A stretch of DNA of 34,767 nucleotides, taken from NCBI GenBank assembly GCA_023489235.1, contig JAMDDE010000019.1, forward strand, positions 1-34,767. The letters run 5' to 3'. Positions within the stretch are counted from its first letter, which is position 1; every line of letters begins with the position of its first letter. Below, piece by piece: positions 8,707 to 17,549 of this stretch. The DNA comes from Actinomycetota bacterium. GTDB lineage: Bacteria > Actinomycetota > Acidimicrobiia > Acidimicrobiales > JAMDDE01. The position numbers and the translations under genes were made by a program. The notes beneath the pieces are model-generated. The model had not been told where the DNA came from and ran no database searches. It saw nothing but the letters and a program-made list of their open reading frames with translations.

Positions 8707-9876
8707 TCACGACGTGCCCCGATTCTCCTCTATGTAGCCGTGCCCCAGATCGGCACCTTTCATCACTGCTCTACCCATTCCAATACCCAGATCGCAGCGG
8801 ACCTCAATACGTTTTGACGACATGTGGGCCTTGACAGCCTCGCCATCATGTTCTACTTCTACGCCTCCTCTGCAAACCACTACCCCTCCATAGGCAATCT
8901 CCAGGGTATCCGGCACTAGATGAACTCCAGCAGAGCCAAGTTCGCTCATGATGCGTCCCCAGTACGGATCGGCTCCATTCATGGAACATTTGACAAGCAG
9001 TGACTCCGTGACCCGCCGTGCAGCTTGACGTGCCTCTGCATCAGAGAAAGCCCCGACCACCTCGACGGTGAAGACAACCGATCCTCCTTCGGCATCGGCA
9101 ACCATCATCTCGGCTAGCTCCAGGCATGCCTCGGTCAGTGCTTCCTCGAAACGGTCATATGGTACCGGACCTGCTTTACCACTGGCTAGTACGATTACGG
9201 TGTCGTTCGTAGATGTGCATCCATCTACGGAGATGGCATTGAAAGAGCGATCCACGCTGTTTTTCAATGCCTTTCGAAGCTGTTCTGGCTCCATGTTTGC
9301 ATCTGTTGTAAGAACAGCCAGCATGGTGGCCATGTTAGGAGCCAGCATAGCGGCACCTTTGGCCATCCCTCCTATGCTGAACCCCTCTGCGGATACTGTT
9401 ACTTCTTTTCGACGGGTATCCGTGGTCATGATGGCAGAGGCAGCGGACATAGCTTGCTCTCTACTGTCCGACCTGCGCTCTACCAGCTTGGGTAGTGCTC
9501 TAGAGATCCTCTCTATGGGTAATGGCTTGCCTATGATCCCGGTCGAGCAGATGAGCACATCTGAGGACTCCACTCCTAGTAGACCGGCCACCTCTTTGCA
9601 GATGCGTTCGGCATCATCTCTACCTCTTCGACCAGTTCCCGCATTGGCATTGCCGCTATTGACTATCAAGGAGGCAGCACGACCAGAGGACCTTTCCAGG
9701 TGTTCTCTGCTCACCAAGACAGGGGCAGCGGCGGCAAGATTGGTAGTGAATACTGCTGCAGCCGGGACAGGAGTCCCATCCGAGGTAGCTACTAGTGCCA
9801 GATCATCCCTACCATCCCCTTTGATGCCTGCAGTGCCTGCTGAGGCTACGAATCCCCGAGGAAAGGTTACGCTCAT
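8707..9876 (-). CDS. argJ: Glutamate N-acetyltransferase/ornithine acetyltransferase
   Basis: ArgJ moves the acetyl group from N-acetylornithine to glutamate, closing the acetyl cycle; bifunctional forms also use acetyl-CoA. The 389-residue proenzyme carries [10 protein letters not shown] (73-82) and the self-cleavage site [10 protein letters not shown], where cleavage before Thr184 creates the nucleophile of the beta chain. The start is ATG 9876, whose ATGA overlaps the argC stop; an upstream GTG/TTG extension lies within argC. No argE or argA is seen, consistent with a cyclic pathway. Whether it is mono- or bifunctional cannot be read from sequence alone. Confidence 0.96.
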   Translation of the reverse strand: MSVTFPRGFVASAGTAGIKGDGRDDLALVATSDGTPVPAAAVFTTNLAAAAPVLVSREHLERSSGRAASLIVNSGNANAGTGRRGRDDAERICKEVAGLLGVESSDVLICSTGIIGKPLPIERISRALPKLVERRSDSREQAMSAASAIMTTDTRRKEVTVSAEGFSIGGMAKGAAMLAPNMATMLAVLTTDANMEPEQLRKALKNSVDRSFNAISVDGCTSTNDTVIVLASGKAGPVPYDRFEEALTEACLELAEMMVADAEGGSVVFTVEVVGAFSDAEARQAARRVTESLLVKCSMNGADPYWGRIMSELGSAGVHLVPDTLEIAYGGVVVCRGGVEVEHDGEAVKAHMSSKRIEVRCDLGIGMGRAVMKGADLGHGYIEENRGTS

Positions 9877-10889
9877 GGATACAGGCCTGGACTCTCTAGC
9901 CCGGTCGTTTCCCCTAAACCAACTGCCAAATTGGCACATTGAACTCCTTGCCCAGCAGCTCCTTTCACTAAATTGTCAATGGCGCAGAGCAAGACCACCC
10001 ATCCTGTCCTCCTATCTACCCGAACACTGATTCGTGCATAGTTGGAGCCCAACACCTGCTTGGTGGAGGGCAGGTCTTCCTGGACAACCACAAATGGACA
10101 GTTCTCGTACTCTTCATACAGTACCTGAAGCGCCTGTTCAGTATCGATATCCTGAACCGGGCGCCCGTAGCAAGTGGCTAGTATTCCTCGCGTCATGGGA
10201 GCGAGGTGAGGAGTAAAGAGCACCTCTGCATTGCAGACCTGCTCTATCTCGGGGATATGCCGATGATTGGACAGTCCATAAGCACTGAAATCTTCATTTG
10301 CAGCACTGAAATGGGTGGTGTCGCTAAGACCTCTACCGGCACCAGAAAGGCCGCTAGCTGCATCCACAATTATTCCCTTCTTGTCCAGCAGTCCTCTCGA
10401 GGTAAAAGGAGCAAGAGCAAGTGAGGCAGCGGTTGGATAGCACCCAGGTACGGCTATCAATCTAGCCCCTTCGAGCTCAGTTCTGTACAACTCCGGCAGA
10501 CCATAAACGAAACGAGGGAGAAGATCAACTGCACTATGCTCCGCTCCATACCACCTCCGGTACACCTCCGGATCTCGCAGACGAAAATCTGCAGCAAGAT
10601 CAAGTATGTGCGATACAGGCGACTCTACAAGCTTGGGTACGATACTCTGAGACTGCCCGTGAGGCAATCCCAGGAACACTAGATCCAGATCAAAGAGCTC
10701 CTCCGCTGCAATTGGACTGAAGGACATGTCCTTGTAGGCAGGCAACAATGACGGGTACACTGATCCGACTCGCTCACCTGCGTGAGTATGCGCTTGCACC
10801 ACTTGTACATCGAACTCAGGATGAACAGCGCATATCCTGAGTAGTTCTGCTCCGGTATAGCCGGAGGCTCCTACAACTCCTACGTTCAC
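9873..10889 (-). CDS. argC: N-acetyl-gamma-glutamyl-phosphate reductase
   Basis: ArgC reduces N-acetylglutamyl phosphate to the semialdehyde with NADPH. The 338-residue protein opens with the Rossmann motif [13 protein letters not shown] (6-18) and has the catalytic Cys150 in [11 protein letters not shown], plus the SGAGRG and HRHIPEIEQ blocks. The start is GTG at 10889: an ATG two bases upstream is followed directly by a stop codon. A TATAAT box ends 6 bases before this GTG, so the transcript probably begins at or next to the start codon without a leader. It is the first gene of the arg operon and overlaps argJ by 4 bases. Confidence 0.96.
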   Translation of the reverse strand: MNVGVVGASGYTGAELLRICAVHPEFDVQVVQAHTHAGERVGSVYPSLLPAYKDMSFSPIAAEELFDLDLVFLGLPHGQSQSIVPKLVESPVSHILDLAADFRLRDPEVYRRWYGAEHSAVDLLPRFVYGLPELYRTELEGARLIAVPGCYPTAASLALAPFTSRGLLDKKGIIVDAASGLSGAGRGLSDTTHFSAANEDFSAYGLSNHRHIPEIEQVCNAEVLFTPHLAPMTRGILATCYGRPVQDIDTEQALQVLYEEYENCPFVVVQEDLPSTKQVLGSNYARISVRVDRRTGWVVLLCAIDNLVKGAAGQGVQCANLAVGLGETTGLESPGLYP

Positions 10890-10895
10890 ATCGCA

Positions 10896-10924
10896 ATTAT
10901 ACTCATATTAACGCATGACTATGC
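10896..10924 (-). promoter_or_regulatory. argC promoter with candidate ARG box
   Basis: On the minus strand a perfect TATAAT (10901-10896) lies 6 bases before the argC GTG, which predicts a leaderless mRNA. Just upstream, GCATAGTCATGC (10924-10913) is an inverted repeat (GCAT-N4-ATGC) within an AT-rich stretch, resembling one arm pair of an ArgR operator. A loose -35 (TTGCAT) overlaps it. Repressor binding is inference from position and symmetry. Confidence 0.6.
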
Positions 10925-11031
10925 AAATAACTCCTCCCCATGGCCTCTGCTCAGCAGATATGTTTTCGGAACCGTTGTCTTTTCCAAGATCCACTGCTCC
11001 TGTTTCTCTGGTTTTCTATACCAAGCGGCAG

Positions 11032-12564
11032 CTATGCTTTCGTTGTCTCTTGTGGGAGCTCAGCTAACGCATCTCCTGAGTCAGTTTGCTTCTCTGTTGG
11101 TGTCTTCGGTGCAGAAGAGAGGTGCAGCTTGGCGTTCTTGGCGCGCGTTGCAGACAGCACCGCAGCAATGACCAGGAAGGATGAGGATGCATAAAAAGCT
11201 GCATGTATACCGTTGGCGAATGCAGCTGCTAGAGGACCAACCAGTCCCTTGGTACCTACGAAGATGGCAAAGGCTAATCCTCTCGGTATCGAACGTGAGG
11301 TTATGAGTATGGCCAAGGAGAAGGAGAAAACCAATCCTATGTTCGAGAAAGTTCTCAACATTCCTGAGGATACTCCGAACAAATTACTGGGCGCTGCCTT
11401 CATCACCGCAGAGTTATTGGCAGGAAAGAACGATGAGCCACCAATACCGTTGATGACACTTGCCAAGACGACCATCCACAGGCCGGTACTCATGCCCAGC
11501 TGTGCATAGACGAGCAAAGCAATGACTTGAATTGTCAATCCAGCTGTAGCAGGTAGAACAGGGTTGCGACGGTCCGACAAGCGACCGGAGTAAGGGGCGA
11601 CCACCACACCCAGTAGGTACCCAGGTATCAAAAGCAACGAAGCATCTATTGGGCTCAAGTGACGACTTCCTTGGAGGTACATGATGACAAGGAAGAGAAC
11701 CGAGAAGTTGGCCAAGCTTTGGAAGAAAGAGGCCAGGAGAGATGGGGCTAGAGTAGGCACACGGAACAAAGACAGGTCGACCGTAGGTTCCTCTACCTTG
11801 TGCTCCAAGATGACGAATGCTATCAACAGGATGATTCCGCCGATCAAATATCCTGCCAGTGTGGCATCCAAGCCATTGGTAGCCAGGCGGGTCATCGCCC
11901 AAAGCACTCCATAAAGACCCAGCCCCAACGTCACCGTACCGCCTATATCCAGTTTGTGCTTTTGCCGTTTACCTGGATCATGCAGTACTCGCAAGGCAGC
12001 AATAAAAGCGACAGCGCCAATTGGAACATTGATCCAAAAGACCCAACGCCAAGAGATGTAGGTAATGAGAAGCCCTCCTAGGAGGATTCCTACAACCGCT
12101 CCCATACTCCAGCCAACTGCATTGTAACCATAAGCTCGCCCTCTTCTCTCTGGCGGGAATGTGTCCGCAATGACCGCACCTGCATTGGAGGCAATGAGGG
12201 CACCGCCAACACCTTGTATCAAGCGGAAAGTGACGATCGAGGCCTCGTTCCAGGACAAAGCACACAGGAGCGACCCAATGATGAAGACGAGGAAACCGAA
12301 TTGATACATCTTGACTCGGCCGAACATATCTCCAAGCTTGCCGACCTGGGTGGCTAGAACTGTGATAATGAGCAGGTAGCTAATTATCACCCATATCACC
12401 GATGCCAAGCCAATATGGAGATCCCTCTCTATGGAGGGTAGAGCAAGCACTACAATGGTGGTATCAATGGCGGTCATCAACACGCCTGTAACGATGACGG
12501 CAAGGGCGAGGTCCTCTTTGGTGTGGGCAGTACCCTCCAACTTCTTACGGCGTATCGTTAGCAT
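11032..12564 (-). CDS. MFS transporter, DHA2 (EmrB/QacA-type, 14 TM)
   Basis: This 510-residue integral membrane protein has about 14 hydrophobic segments. It shows the DHA2 signatures: TAIDTTIVVLALPSIERDL in TM1 (motif D1), GKLGDMFGRVKMY after TM2 (motif A), RLIQGVGGALIASN in TM4 (motif B) and the TM5 antiporter motif GWSMGAVVGILLGG (motif C). The family exports drugs or other hydrophobic compounds in exchange for protons; the substrate here is unknown. The start is ATG 12564 with TAATAT ending 6 bases upstream, suggesting a leaderless transcript. The gene is separated from the argC promoter by about 107 bases without a clear terminator. Confidence 0.93.
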   Translation of the reverse strand: MLTIRRKKLEGTAHTKEDLALAVIVTGVLMTAIDTTIVVLALPSIERDLHIGLASVIWVIISYLLIITVLATQVGKLGDMFGRVKMYQFGFLVFIIGSLLCALSWNEASIVTFRLIQGVGGALIASNAGAVIADTFPPERRGRAYGYNAVGWSMGAVVGILLGGLLITYISWRWVFWINVPIGAVAFIAALRVLHDPGKRQKHKLDIGGTVTLGLGLYGVLWAMTRLATNGLDATLAGYLIGGIILLIAFVILEHKVEEPTVDLSLFRVPTLAPSLLASFFQSLANFSVLFLVIMYLQGSRHLSPIDASLLLIPGYLLGVVVAPYSGRLSDRRNPVLPATAGLTIQVIALLVYAQLGMSTGLWMVVLASVINGIGGSSFFPANNSAVMKAAPSNLFGVSSGMLRTFSNIGLVFSFSLAILITSRSIPRGLAFAIFVGTKGLVGPLAAAFANGIHAAFYASSSFLVIAAVLSATRAKNAKLHLSSAPKTPTEKQTDSGDALAELPQETTKA

Positions 12565-12570
12565 GACTTC

Positions 12571-12576
12571 ATATTA
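12571..12576 (-). promoter_or_regulatory. -10 box of a leaderless MFS transcript
   Basis: TAATAT (12576-12571 on the minus strand) is followed by exactly 6 bases (GAAGTC) and the ATG at 12564. The same arrangement occurs at argC and the acyl-CoA synthetase gene. No clear -35 box is visible. Confidence 0.5.
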
Positions 12577-12611
12577 GCCTCTGCACTAAAGCACTAGACT
12601 GCTTCGAAACC

Positions 12612-12857
12612 TTATCCTGTATGCCGTAATAACCCAACGTTGCGGACGTGATCGAACACGGGAAGGGTATACCTGCCGAAAAAGTGCCACCCGATGAACA
12701 ACCATCCGATCAAGAGGAACACTCTTCCTCTCCGACTCCTGGCTAAGGATTTAAGTAGTTCCTCGAAGGAAGGTTTTTCCCCTCTGCTTGCTGAGCATTT
12801 TACCTCCCAGCCAATCATTGCCCCCACGATAATCGTCCATCCAGCTATCCCGATCAC
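12612..12857 (-). CDS. Small membrane protein with WEV motif (DUF6186-like)
   Basis: An 81-residue protein with two hydrophobic segments (about 2-18 and 45-61) joined by a basic/polar loop. It carries GWEV at the end of the first segment, a PSFEELLKSLARSRRGR stretch and FLLIGWLFIGWHFF in the second, a pattern I associate with the DUF6186 family of actinobacteria; that family name is from memory and not checked. Its GTG start (12857) overlaps the stop of the upstream gene as GTGA, so the two are co-translated. The C-terminal half of the upstream protein has the same layout, making the two paralogous. Function unknown. Confidence 0.7.
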   Translation of the reverse strand: MIGIAGWTIIVGAMIGWEVKCSASRGEKPSFEELLKSLARSRRGRVFLLIGWLFIGWHFFGRYTLPVFDHVRNVGLLRHTG

Positions 12858-13330
12858 TTGACGTCTGTTCCCTGTCTACTGGGAAAGAGGGTGAATAGAC
12901 TCTTGCCCAGCCAAAGCCAAAGAATGAACAGCACAAAACGTTCGAGTCGCAATCTCAAGAGGTAGTTGTCTACCAGGTCACTGAAGGTAGGCAGTACGCG
13001 AGAGCTGCCTCCTGCCAACAGGCCTATGACCTCCCAAACGGTAAAGGCCCCTAACAGAGCAACCCACACTGCCACTCCCCGATTGAGAACCCCTTCCTGT
13101 CCGATGATCCTACTCCGTTTCTCAGACTGCTCTTTTGCCATATTAGCCCTATAAAATCGAGAGATTCTTTTTTCATAGCGCACAATCACTGCTACAGCAA
13201 TAGCTGAAGGTATGCCAACGGCAATTTGAGCACGCCATGTAAACGGATGTACGCCACTAGCCCACCACCCATACCCAACAACTGCCATAGCAGCAAGCAA
13301 CACTAACGGCTCTCTCAACCTTTTCTGCAT
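12854..13330 (-). CDS. Four-TM membrane protein of unknown function
   Basis: A 158-residue protein with predicted membrane segments near 8-24, 35-51, 85-107 and 131-148 and a strongly basic loop at 52-74. I do not recognise a named family for the whole. Residues about 86-148 (VWVALLGAFTVWEV, then PTFSDLV, then FILWLWLGKSLF) line up with the next gene's product (GWTIIVGAMIGWEV, PSFEELL, LLIGWLFIGWHFF). ATG 13330 is the start; GATATT lies 6 bases upstream as a weak -10, so this too may be leaderless. It is divergent from the cobalamin operon, with 92 bases between. Confidence 0.65.
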   Translation of the reverse strand: MQKRLREPLVLLAAMAVVGYGWWASGVHPFTWRAQIAVGIPSAIAVAVIVRYEKRISRFYRANMAKEQSEKRSRIIGQEGVLNRGVAVWVALLGAFTVWEVIGLLAGGSSRVLPTFSDLVDNYLLRLRLERFVLFILWLWLGKSLFTLFPSRQGTDVK

Positions 13331-13422
13331 ACATCTAATATCTTGCCATTATCACGCCGACGATACAGCACGACCAGGATAGCTGGAGAACTAGACCAAA
13401 ATACCCTTCTCGCTCCAGGAAG
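13331..13422. other. Divergent promoter region before the cobalamin operon
   Basis: This 92-base gap must hold the promoters of the leftward membrane protein gene and the rightward cob operon. It is too short for a cobalamin riboswitch, and I see no B12-box-like sequence. For the cob operon, the best local candidates are TACCCT (about 13402-13407) before ATG 13423, or TAGGAT (13449-13454), which sits 7 bases before an in-frame GTG at 13462. Confidence 0.4.
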
Positions 13423-14328
13423 ATGCCACACCGGCAATACAGCACAGCTAGGATGCCTGATGTGAGCAACTCTGAGCCAAGTAGACTGGGTACTCTAATC
13501 GGAGTTGGCGTGGGTCCAGGTGATCCAAGCTTGATGACCATCTCTGCCTACAGATCGATTCTGGCCGCCGACCTAGTAGTGGCTCCAAGTGCCAACCCTG
13601 GACATAGCGGGCGTGCAGAAAAAGTGGTACGCCACTACTTCCCCTACCTCAACATACAGCGACTTTACTTCCCCACTACTTCAACGAATCACCGCGTACC
13701 TTCATCACTTGAAGCCATGCTCTCCTTCCAGGAAGCAGCGTTACAACTGAGAGAGCCACTCGAAAGTGGGGAAAACGTTGTTTTCGTGACCCTAGGGGAT
13801 CCCAACCTCTACTCCACTTTCACGACACTGACAAGAGCCGTTCGCCGCATCCTACCAAACGTCAAGACGAGGACCATACCAGGCATCATGGCTTTCCAAG
13901 TCCTAGCTGCTCGCAGTGGTACTCCTCTGGCCTGTGACGAGCAATCGTTGGAGATCATCACTGCTCATCGTTCCGTGCACAAGTTGGATGAGGCGCTCAA
14001 GAAGAAAGGCCATACCATCGTCGTGTACAAATCCGGTCACTCCTTAGAGGAAATCGCGAGCATTCTTTCACGTCATGGTCGCCTCGAAGGAGCTGAGGTC
14101 GGTGAGCTTCTCGGCATGCCAGAAGAGAGCTACGGCGACCTCCAGGAGTTCTTGGAGCCTAGTTCCCCAAGGACATCATACTTCACAACCATCTTGATTC
14201 CTCCCCTACAGGAAGAGGAAGAACCCCTTGGCGGTCGGGCGGATGATGACATCGAAAAGTCACCAACTGCTCGTTCCAGACACGTCAGCAAAAGAATCCC
14301 CAGCAAAGATGGGGATGGGCTCCAATGA
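13423..14328 (+). CDS. cobI/cbiL: Precorrin-2/cobalt-factor II C20-methyltransferase
   Basis: This tetrapyrrole methylase adds the C20 methyl group from S-adenosylmethionine to precorrin-2 or cobalt-factor II. Family motifs are GVGVGPGDPSLMTI near the N-terminus (SAM site), the central GDPNLYSTF loop and TIPGIMAFQVLAA. The 301-residue product has a polar C-terminal tail of about 40 residues, beyond the usual length. The start is uncertain: ATG 13423 and ATG 13453 lack a good ribosome site, while GTG 13462 follows TAGGAT by 7 bases and gives the N-terminus closest to family members. It heads the cobalamin operon; its last 4 bases overlap cobM. With CbiX in the operon, the cobalt-bearing substrate is more likely. 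Confidence 0.93.
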   Translation: MPHRQYSTARMPDVSNSEPSRLGTLIGVGVGPGDPSLMTISAYRSILAADLVVAPSANPGHSGRAEKVVRHYFPYLNIQRLYFPTTSTNHRVPSSLEAMLSFQEAALQLREPLESGENVVFVTLGDPNLYSTFTTLTRAVRRILPNVKTRTIPGIMAFQVLAARSGTPLACDEQSLEIITAHRSVHKLDEALKKKGHTIVVYKSGHSLEEIASILSRHGRLEGAEVGELLGMPEESYGDLQEFLEPSSPRTSYFTTILIPPLQEEEEPLGGRADDDIEKSPTARSRHVSKRIPSKDGDGLQ

Positions 14329-15122
14329 TAAGCTTTGTCGGAGCCGGTCCAGGAGCTTACGACCTCATTACCTTGAGGGGGGCAAAGCGGCTTGCTGACG
14401 CCAATATAGTAATCTGGGCTTCTTCCTTGGTCCCCGAGGAGCTGTTGTCTCATGCTCATCCAAACGCGCTCGTGTACGACTCGTCAACCATGACCCTGGA
14501 AGAGGTGCTGAGTATCTATCAAGACCATCAAGATGCAGCCATAGTACGTCTTCACTCAGGGGATCCATCCCTATATGGAGCCATCCAAGAACAAATTGAC
14601 TGGTGCGTTGACAACCACCGCGACTTCGAAGTAGTTCCTGGGGTAAGCTCCTTGGCAGCATCGGCAGCGGTACTAGGACGAGAGCTCACCATCCCGGGAG
14701 CTTCTCAAAGTATCATCATTACGAGGATGGCATCACGGACAAGACAGTCCGTCCCTGAGGGGGAGAGCATCGAGGAGTTTACCTCGCACGGTTGTACCAT
14801 GGCTTTGTTCCTGTCCACCACAAGACCCAGTGCTCTTCAGAACAAGCTTCTCACTCCCTCCAGTGGGTATACCATCGATACTCCAGTAGCGATCGTAGTG
14901 AGAGCTACACAGCCAGGAGAACGAACCTCACTCACCACATTGGGCAATCTAGCCAAGGAATTGCATAGGCTAAAGGCATCGAAGACAACCATGGTCATCG
15001 TTAGCGAGGCATTGACAGCGAGGCCCAGGCGTAGCCATCTCTACTCGCCTTCTTTCTCTCATAGCCATAGAAGAGGATCACCACACAAGGACGCTATCAA
15101 CATGAATGACCTGCCAATGTGA
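14325..15122 (+). CDS. cobM/cbiF: Precorrin-4/cobalt-precorrin-4 C11-methyltransferase
   Basis: CobM/CbiF methylates C11 of (cobalt-)precorrin-4. The 265-residue protein starts MISFVGAGPGAYDLITLRG (SAM-binding GxGxG), has LHSGDPSLYGAIQEQ and VVPGVSSLAASAAVLG, all hallmark blocks of this methylase. About 30 residues at the C-terminus (basic, His/Ser-rich) extend past the fold. ATG 14325 overlaps the cobI stop (ATGA). The stop overlaps the start of cbiD, indicating coupled translation throughout the operon. Confidence 0.95.
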   Translation: MISFVGAGPGAYDLITLRGAKRLADANIVIWASSLVPEELLSHAHPNALVYDSSTMTLEEVLSIYQDHQDAAIVRLHSGDPSLYGAIQEQIDWCVDNHRDFEVVPGVSSLAASAAVLGRELTIPGASQSIIITRMASRTRQSVPEGESIEEFTSHGCTMALFLSTTRPSALQNKLLTPSSGYTIDTPVAIVVRATQPGERTSLTTLGNLAKELHRLKASKTTMVIVSEALTARPRRSHLYSPSFSHSHRRGSPHKDAINMNDLPM

Positions 15123-16306
15123 TGACCGGTCGCGCCTCACAACCTCCTGGCTTCAGCCAGGGAGAGGATGTCAGTACTCCTTCGATACCATACGAACCAG
15201 AGCTGAGCGAAGAGGTAGCTTCGAAGCGGACGTCCTTGCGAACTGGCTGGACCACCGGATCATGTGCCGCTGCAGCTGCCAAGGCAGCGGCCATGGCCCT
15301 CTTGAGCGATGCTATCCCTGATCAAGTCGAGATAGCTTTGCCGAAAGGCAAACGGGTAGTCTTCTCGGTAGAGCTGCCGGAGATCCCTCCTCCCCAAGGC
15401 GCCACAGCTGTCGTGGTCAAAGATGGTGGTGACGACCCCGACTGCACCAATGGTGCACGTATGACTGCCCATGTAACATGGGCGAAAAACAAAGTCGACG
15501 GTCATGAACTGCGCGCCGGAGAAGGCGTAGGAGTGGTTACGAAGAAAGGGTTAGGCATCCCCCTGGGAGAACCATCCATCACGCCGGTACCTCGAAGGAT
15601 GATATTGAACGCTCTGGCAGAAGTGACTGATCGCCCTTTGAGGGTGACCTTTTCCGTACCTGGTGGAGTCGAGATGGCCGAGCAAACGACCAATGCTCGT
15701 TTGGGCATCCTAGGAGGCATCTCCATACTGGGCACAACTGGAATCGTACGGCCATTCTCTACGGCAGCCTATCGAGCCTCGATAGTGCGCCAGATAGATG
15801 TTGCCTTCGCTCAGGGTGAAAGACGGTTGGCACTGGCCACGGGGAGCAGGTCGGAGGCGGCAGCTATGGCTCTGTTCCCATCTCTTGATCCGGTATGCTT
15901 CGTTGAGGTGGGTGACTTCACAGGTGTGGCCATAAGACAAGCAGCCAAGTTAGGTATGGAGAGGGTGGCTTTGGTGGCAATGATCGGCAAGATCACCAAA
16001 CTAGCCTCAGGGATAATGATGACTCACTTCCACCGTTCCAATGTCGACACCGATCTATTAAAGGAGATCTCCAAAAGGTCCAATGCTCCATCCAGCGTAG
16101 TCGATGCATCCACGCAAACAGCCACGGCCCGGTACTTCTTCGAAGCTTGTCTTGCTTCCTCTACCCTCGGCCCCCTCAACGATCTATGTGCCATGGCCAG
16201 AGACACGCTCCTCTCTTATGCCAGAGGGAACTCGCCAGGCAGCCGGATGAACATTGAAGTTTATATGGTGGACTTTGAAGGATCAATGGTGGTAGCACAT
16301 GCATGA
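15122..16306 (+). CDS. cbiD: Cobalt-precorrin-5B C1-methyltransferase
   Basis: CbiD methylates C1 of cobalt-precorrin-5B in the anaerobic pathway. The 394-residue protein has the typical LRTGWTTGSCAAAAAKAA, DGGDDPDCTNGA, GVGVVTKKGL and ALATGSRSE blocks. About 40 residues precede the first conserved motif, longer than usual. The start is either GTG 15119 or ATG 15122, both overlapping the cobM stop; ATG is used. The 3' end overlaps cobL by 8 bases. CbiD is a marker of the early-cobalt route, replacing the C1 deacylation/methylation enzyme of the aerobic pathway. Confidence 0.95.
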   Translation: MTGRASQPPGFSQGEDVSTPSIPYEPELSEEVASKRTSLRTGWTTGSCAAAAAKAAAMALLSDAIPDQVEIALPKGKRVVFSVELPEIPPPQGATAVVVKDGGDDPDCTNGARMTAHVTWAKNKVDGHELRAGEGVGVVTKKGLGIPLGEPSITPVPRRMILNALAEVTDRPLRVTFSVPGGVEMAEQTTNARLGILGGISILGTTGIVRPFSTAAYRASIVRQIDVAFAQGERRLALATGSRSEAAAMALFPSLDPVCFVEVGDFTGVAIRQAAKLGMERVALVAMIGKITKLASGIMMTHFHRSNVDTDLLKEISKRSNAPSSVVDASTQTATARYFFEACLASSTLGPLNDLCAMARDTLLSYARGNSPGSRMNIEVYMVDFEGSMVVAHA

Positions 16307-17549
16307 ACCACTGCTCGTTGTCGGAACCAACAGAGACTCCTTGGAGGATGTCCCCTGCTCGGTCCTCGATCGCATTACCCAGGCCAAACTAGTTTGTGGA
16401 GGAACTCGACAAATATCAGCATATCGAAGGTTCATGGAGCACAGGGGATTGCCTCCGGCACCAACTCTACCGATTGAGGCCGATATGTCCATGGTGATCA
16501 GAGAACTCTCTAATGCTCCTGGGCCAGTTTGCGTGCTTGCCTCCGGAGACCCCGGATTTTTTGGGATAGGCCGAAGCCTGGCAAGAGATCTAGGAGCTGC
16601 TGAGCTAGAGATTCATCCAGCACCTTCAGCGATCTCGTTAGCCTTTGCCAGACTAGCCATTCCCTGGGATGATTCCGTTGTGGTCTCCGTGCATGGACGA
16701 CCTCTGGACTTAGCAGTCAGTACGATACTCAGGTCCAAGAAAGCAGCGGTTCTGACCTCGCCTCAAAACCCCCCAGAGAAGATTGGGGTCGCATTGTTGG
16801 CTGCTGGCGCTCTCGACCAAGAGTACGAGGCACATGTATTCTCCAAGCTGGATACCGATCAAGAATCTTGCACACTCTCCTTGAGTCTGAACGAACTAGC
16901 CAAGGGAGAGTTCGACCCCCTCTCTGTCCTTGTCCTCTTGCGGCGCAAGAATAGCCCTGCTGCCTTCATGGAAGAAACTGAGATCCCCTCCTCCTCGAAT
17001 GACAGGGCGCTGTCTTGGCAGAGCATCCCTGACGATCAGCTGGACCACCGTCAAGGCATGATTACGAAACAAGAGATAAGAGCAGTTGTTCTGAGCAAGC
17101 TCTCCTTGCCGGAAAGAGGCGTATTGTGGGATGTTGGCGCCGGAAGCGGCAGCATTGCCGTGGAGTGTGCCCTTGCTCGACCGACACTGGAGGTATTCGC
17201 AATCGAACGATCCAGCTCAGAAGCGGAGCGGATTGCCAACAACGCATCCCGCCACGGTGTACAGATAAGCGTAGTGAACTCCGAAGCACCCGCCGCCTTC
17301 CACGACCTGCCCACTCCCGATAGGGTGTTCATCGGTGGTGGAGGAATCGGAGTGCTAGATGCCGTAGTGGAACTAGCGAACAAAGGAGCAAGGATAGTAG
17401 CAGCGTACGCAGCTGTTGATCGGGCTCTAGCTGCTTTGGAACGCCTGGGCTCGTTAATTCAGCTCTCTGTATCTGCAGCTGAACGGCTACCCGATGGAGG
17501 ATGGCGGCTCAAGGCGGCAAATCCTGTCTTTTTGGCGTTCACCCCATGA
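16299..17549 (+). CDS. cobL: Precorrin-6Y C5,15-methyltransferase (CbiE-CbiT fusion)
   Basis: One 416-residue chain joins CbiE (about 1-220, methylates C5; motifs ASGDPGFFGIGRSL and PAPSAISLAFARL) to CbiT (about 248-416, C15 methylation with decarboxylation; SAM motif WDVGAGSGSIAVECA and FIGGGG). A Ser-rich linker near 222-245 separates the domains. ATG 16299 lies inside the end of cbiD. Its stop forms an ATGA overlap with the cbiG-cbiH gene. The fused form is common in actinobacteria and proteobacteria. Its substrate would come from a precorrin-6A reductase (CobK/CbiJ), which is absent from this window. Confidence 0.95.
   Translation: MHEPLLVVGTNRDSLEDVPCSVLDRITQAKLVCGGTRQISAYRRFMEHRGLPPAPTLPIEADMSMVIRELSNAPGPVCVLASGDPGFFGIGRSLARDLGAAELEIHPAPSAISLAFARLAIPWDDSVVVSVHGRPLDLAVSTILRSKKAAVLTSPQNPPEKIGVALLAAGALDQEYEAHVFSKLDTDQESCTLSLSLNELAKGEFDPLSVLVLLRRKNSPAAFMEETEIPSSSNDRALSWQSIPDDQLDHRQGMITKQEIRAVVLSKLSLPERGVLWDVGAGSGSIAVECALARPTLEVFAIERSSSEAERIANNASRHGVQISVVNSEAPAAFHDLPTPDRVFIGGGGIGVLDAVVELANKGARIVAAYAAVDRALAALERLGSLIQLSVSAAERLPDGGWRLKAANPVFLAFTP

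Noticed and set aside
8044-8817. Plus-strand open frame of 257 codons opposite argB
   Set aside because: It is complementary to argB codons and gives a Ser/Pro/Thr-rich sequence with no domain features.
9068-10030. Plus-strand open frame of 320 codons opposite argJ
   Set aside because: ArgJ on the other strand has all family motifs; the antisense translation is Ser/Ala-rich without homology features.
13331-13470. Cobalamin riboswitch before the cob operon
   Set aside because: The gap of 92 bases is shorter than a B12 riboswitch (about 200 bases) and no conserved B12-box-like core is visible on either strand.
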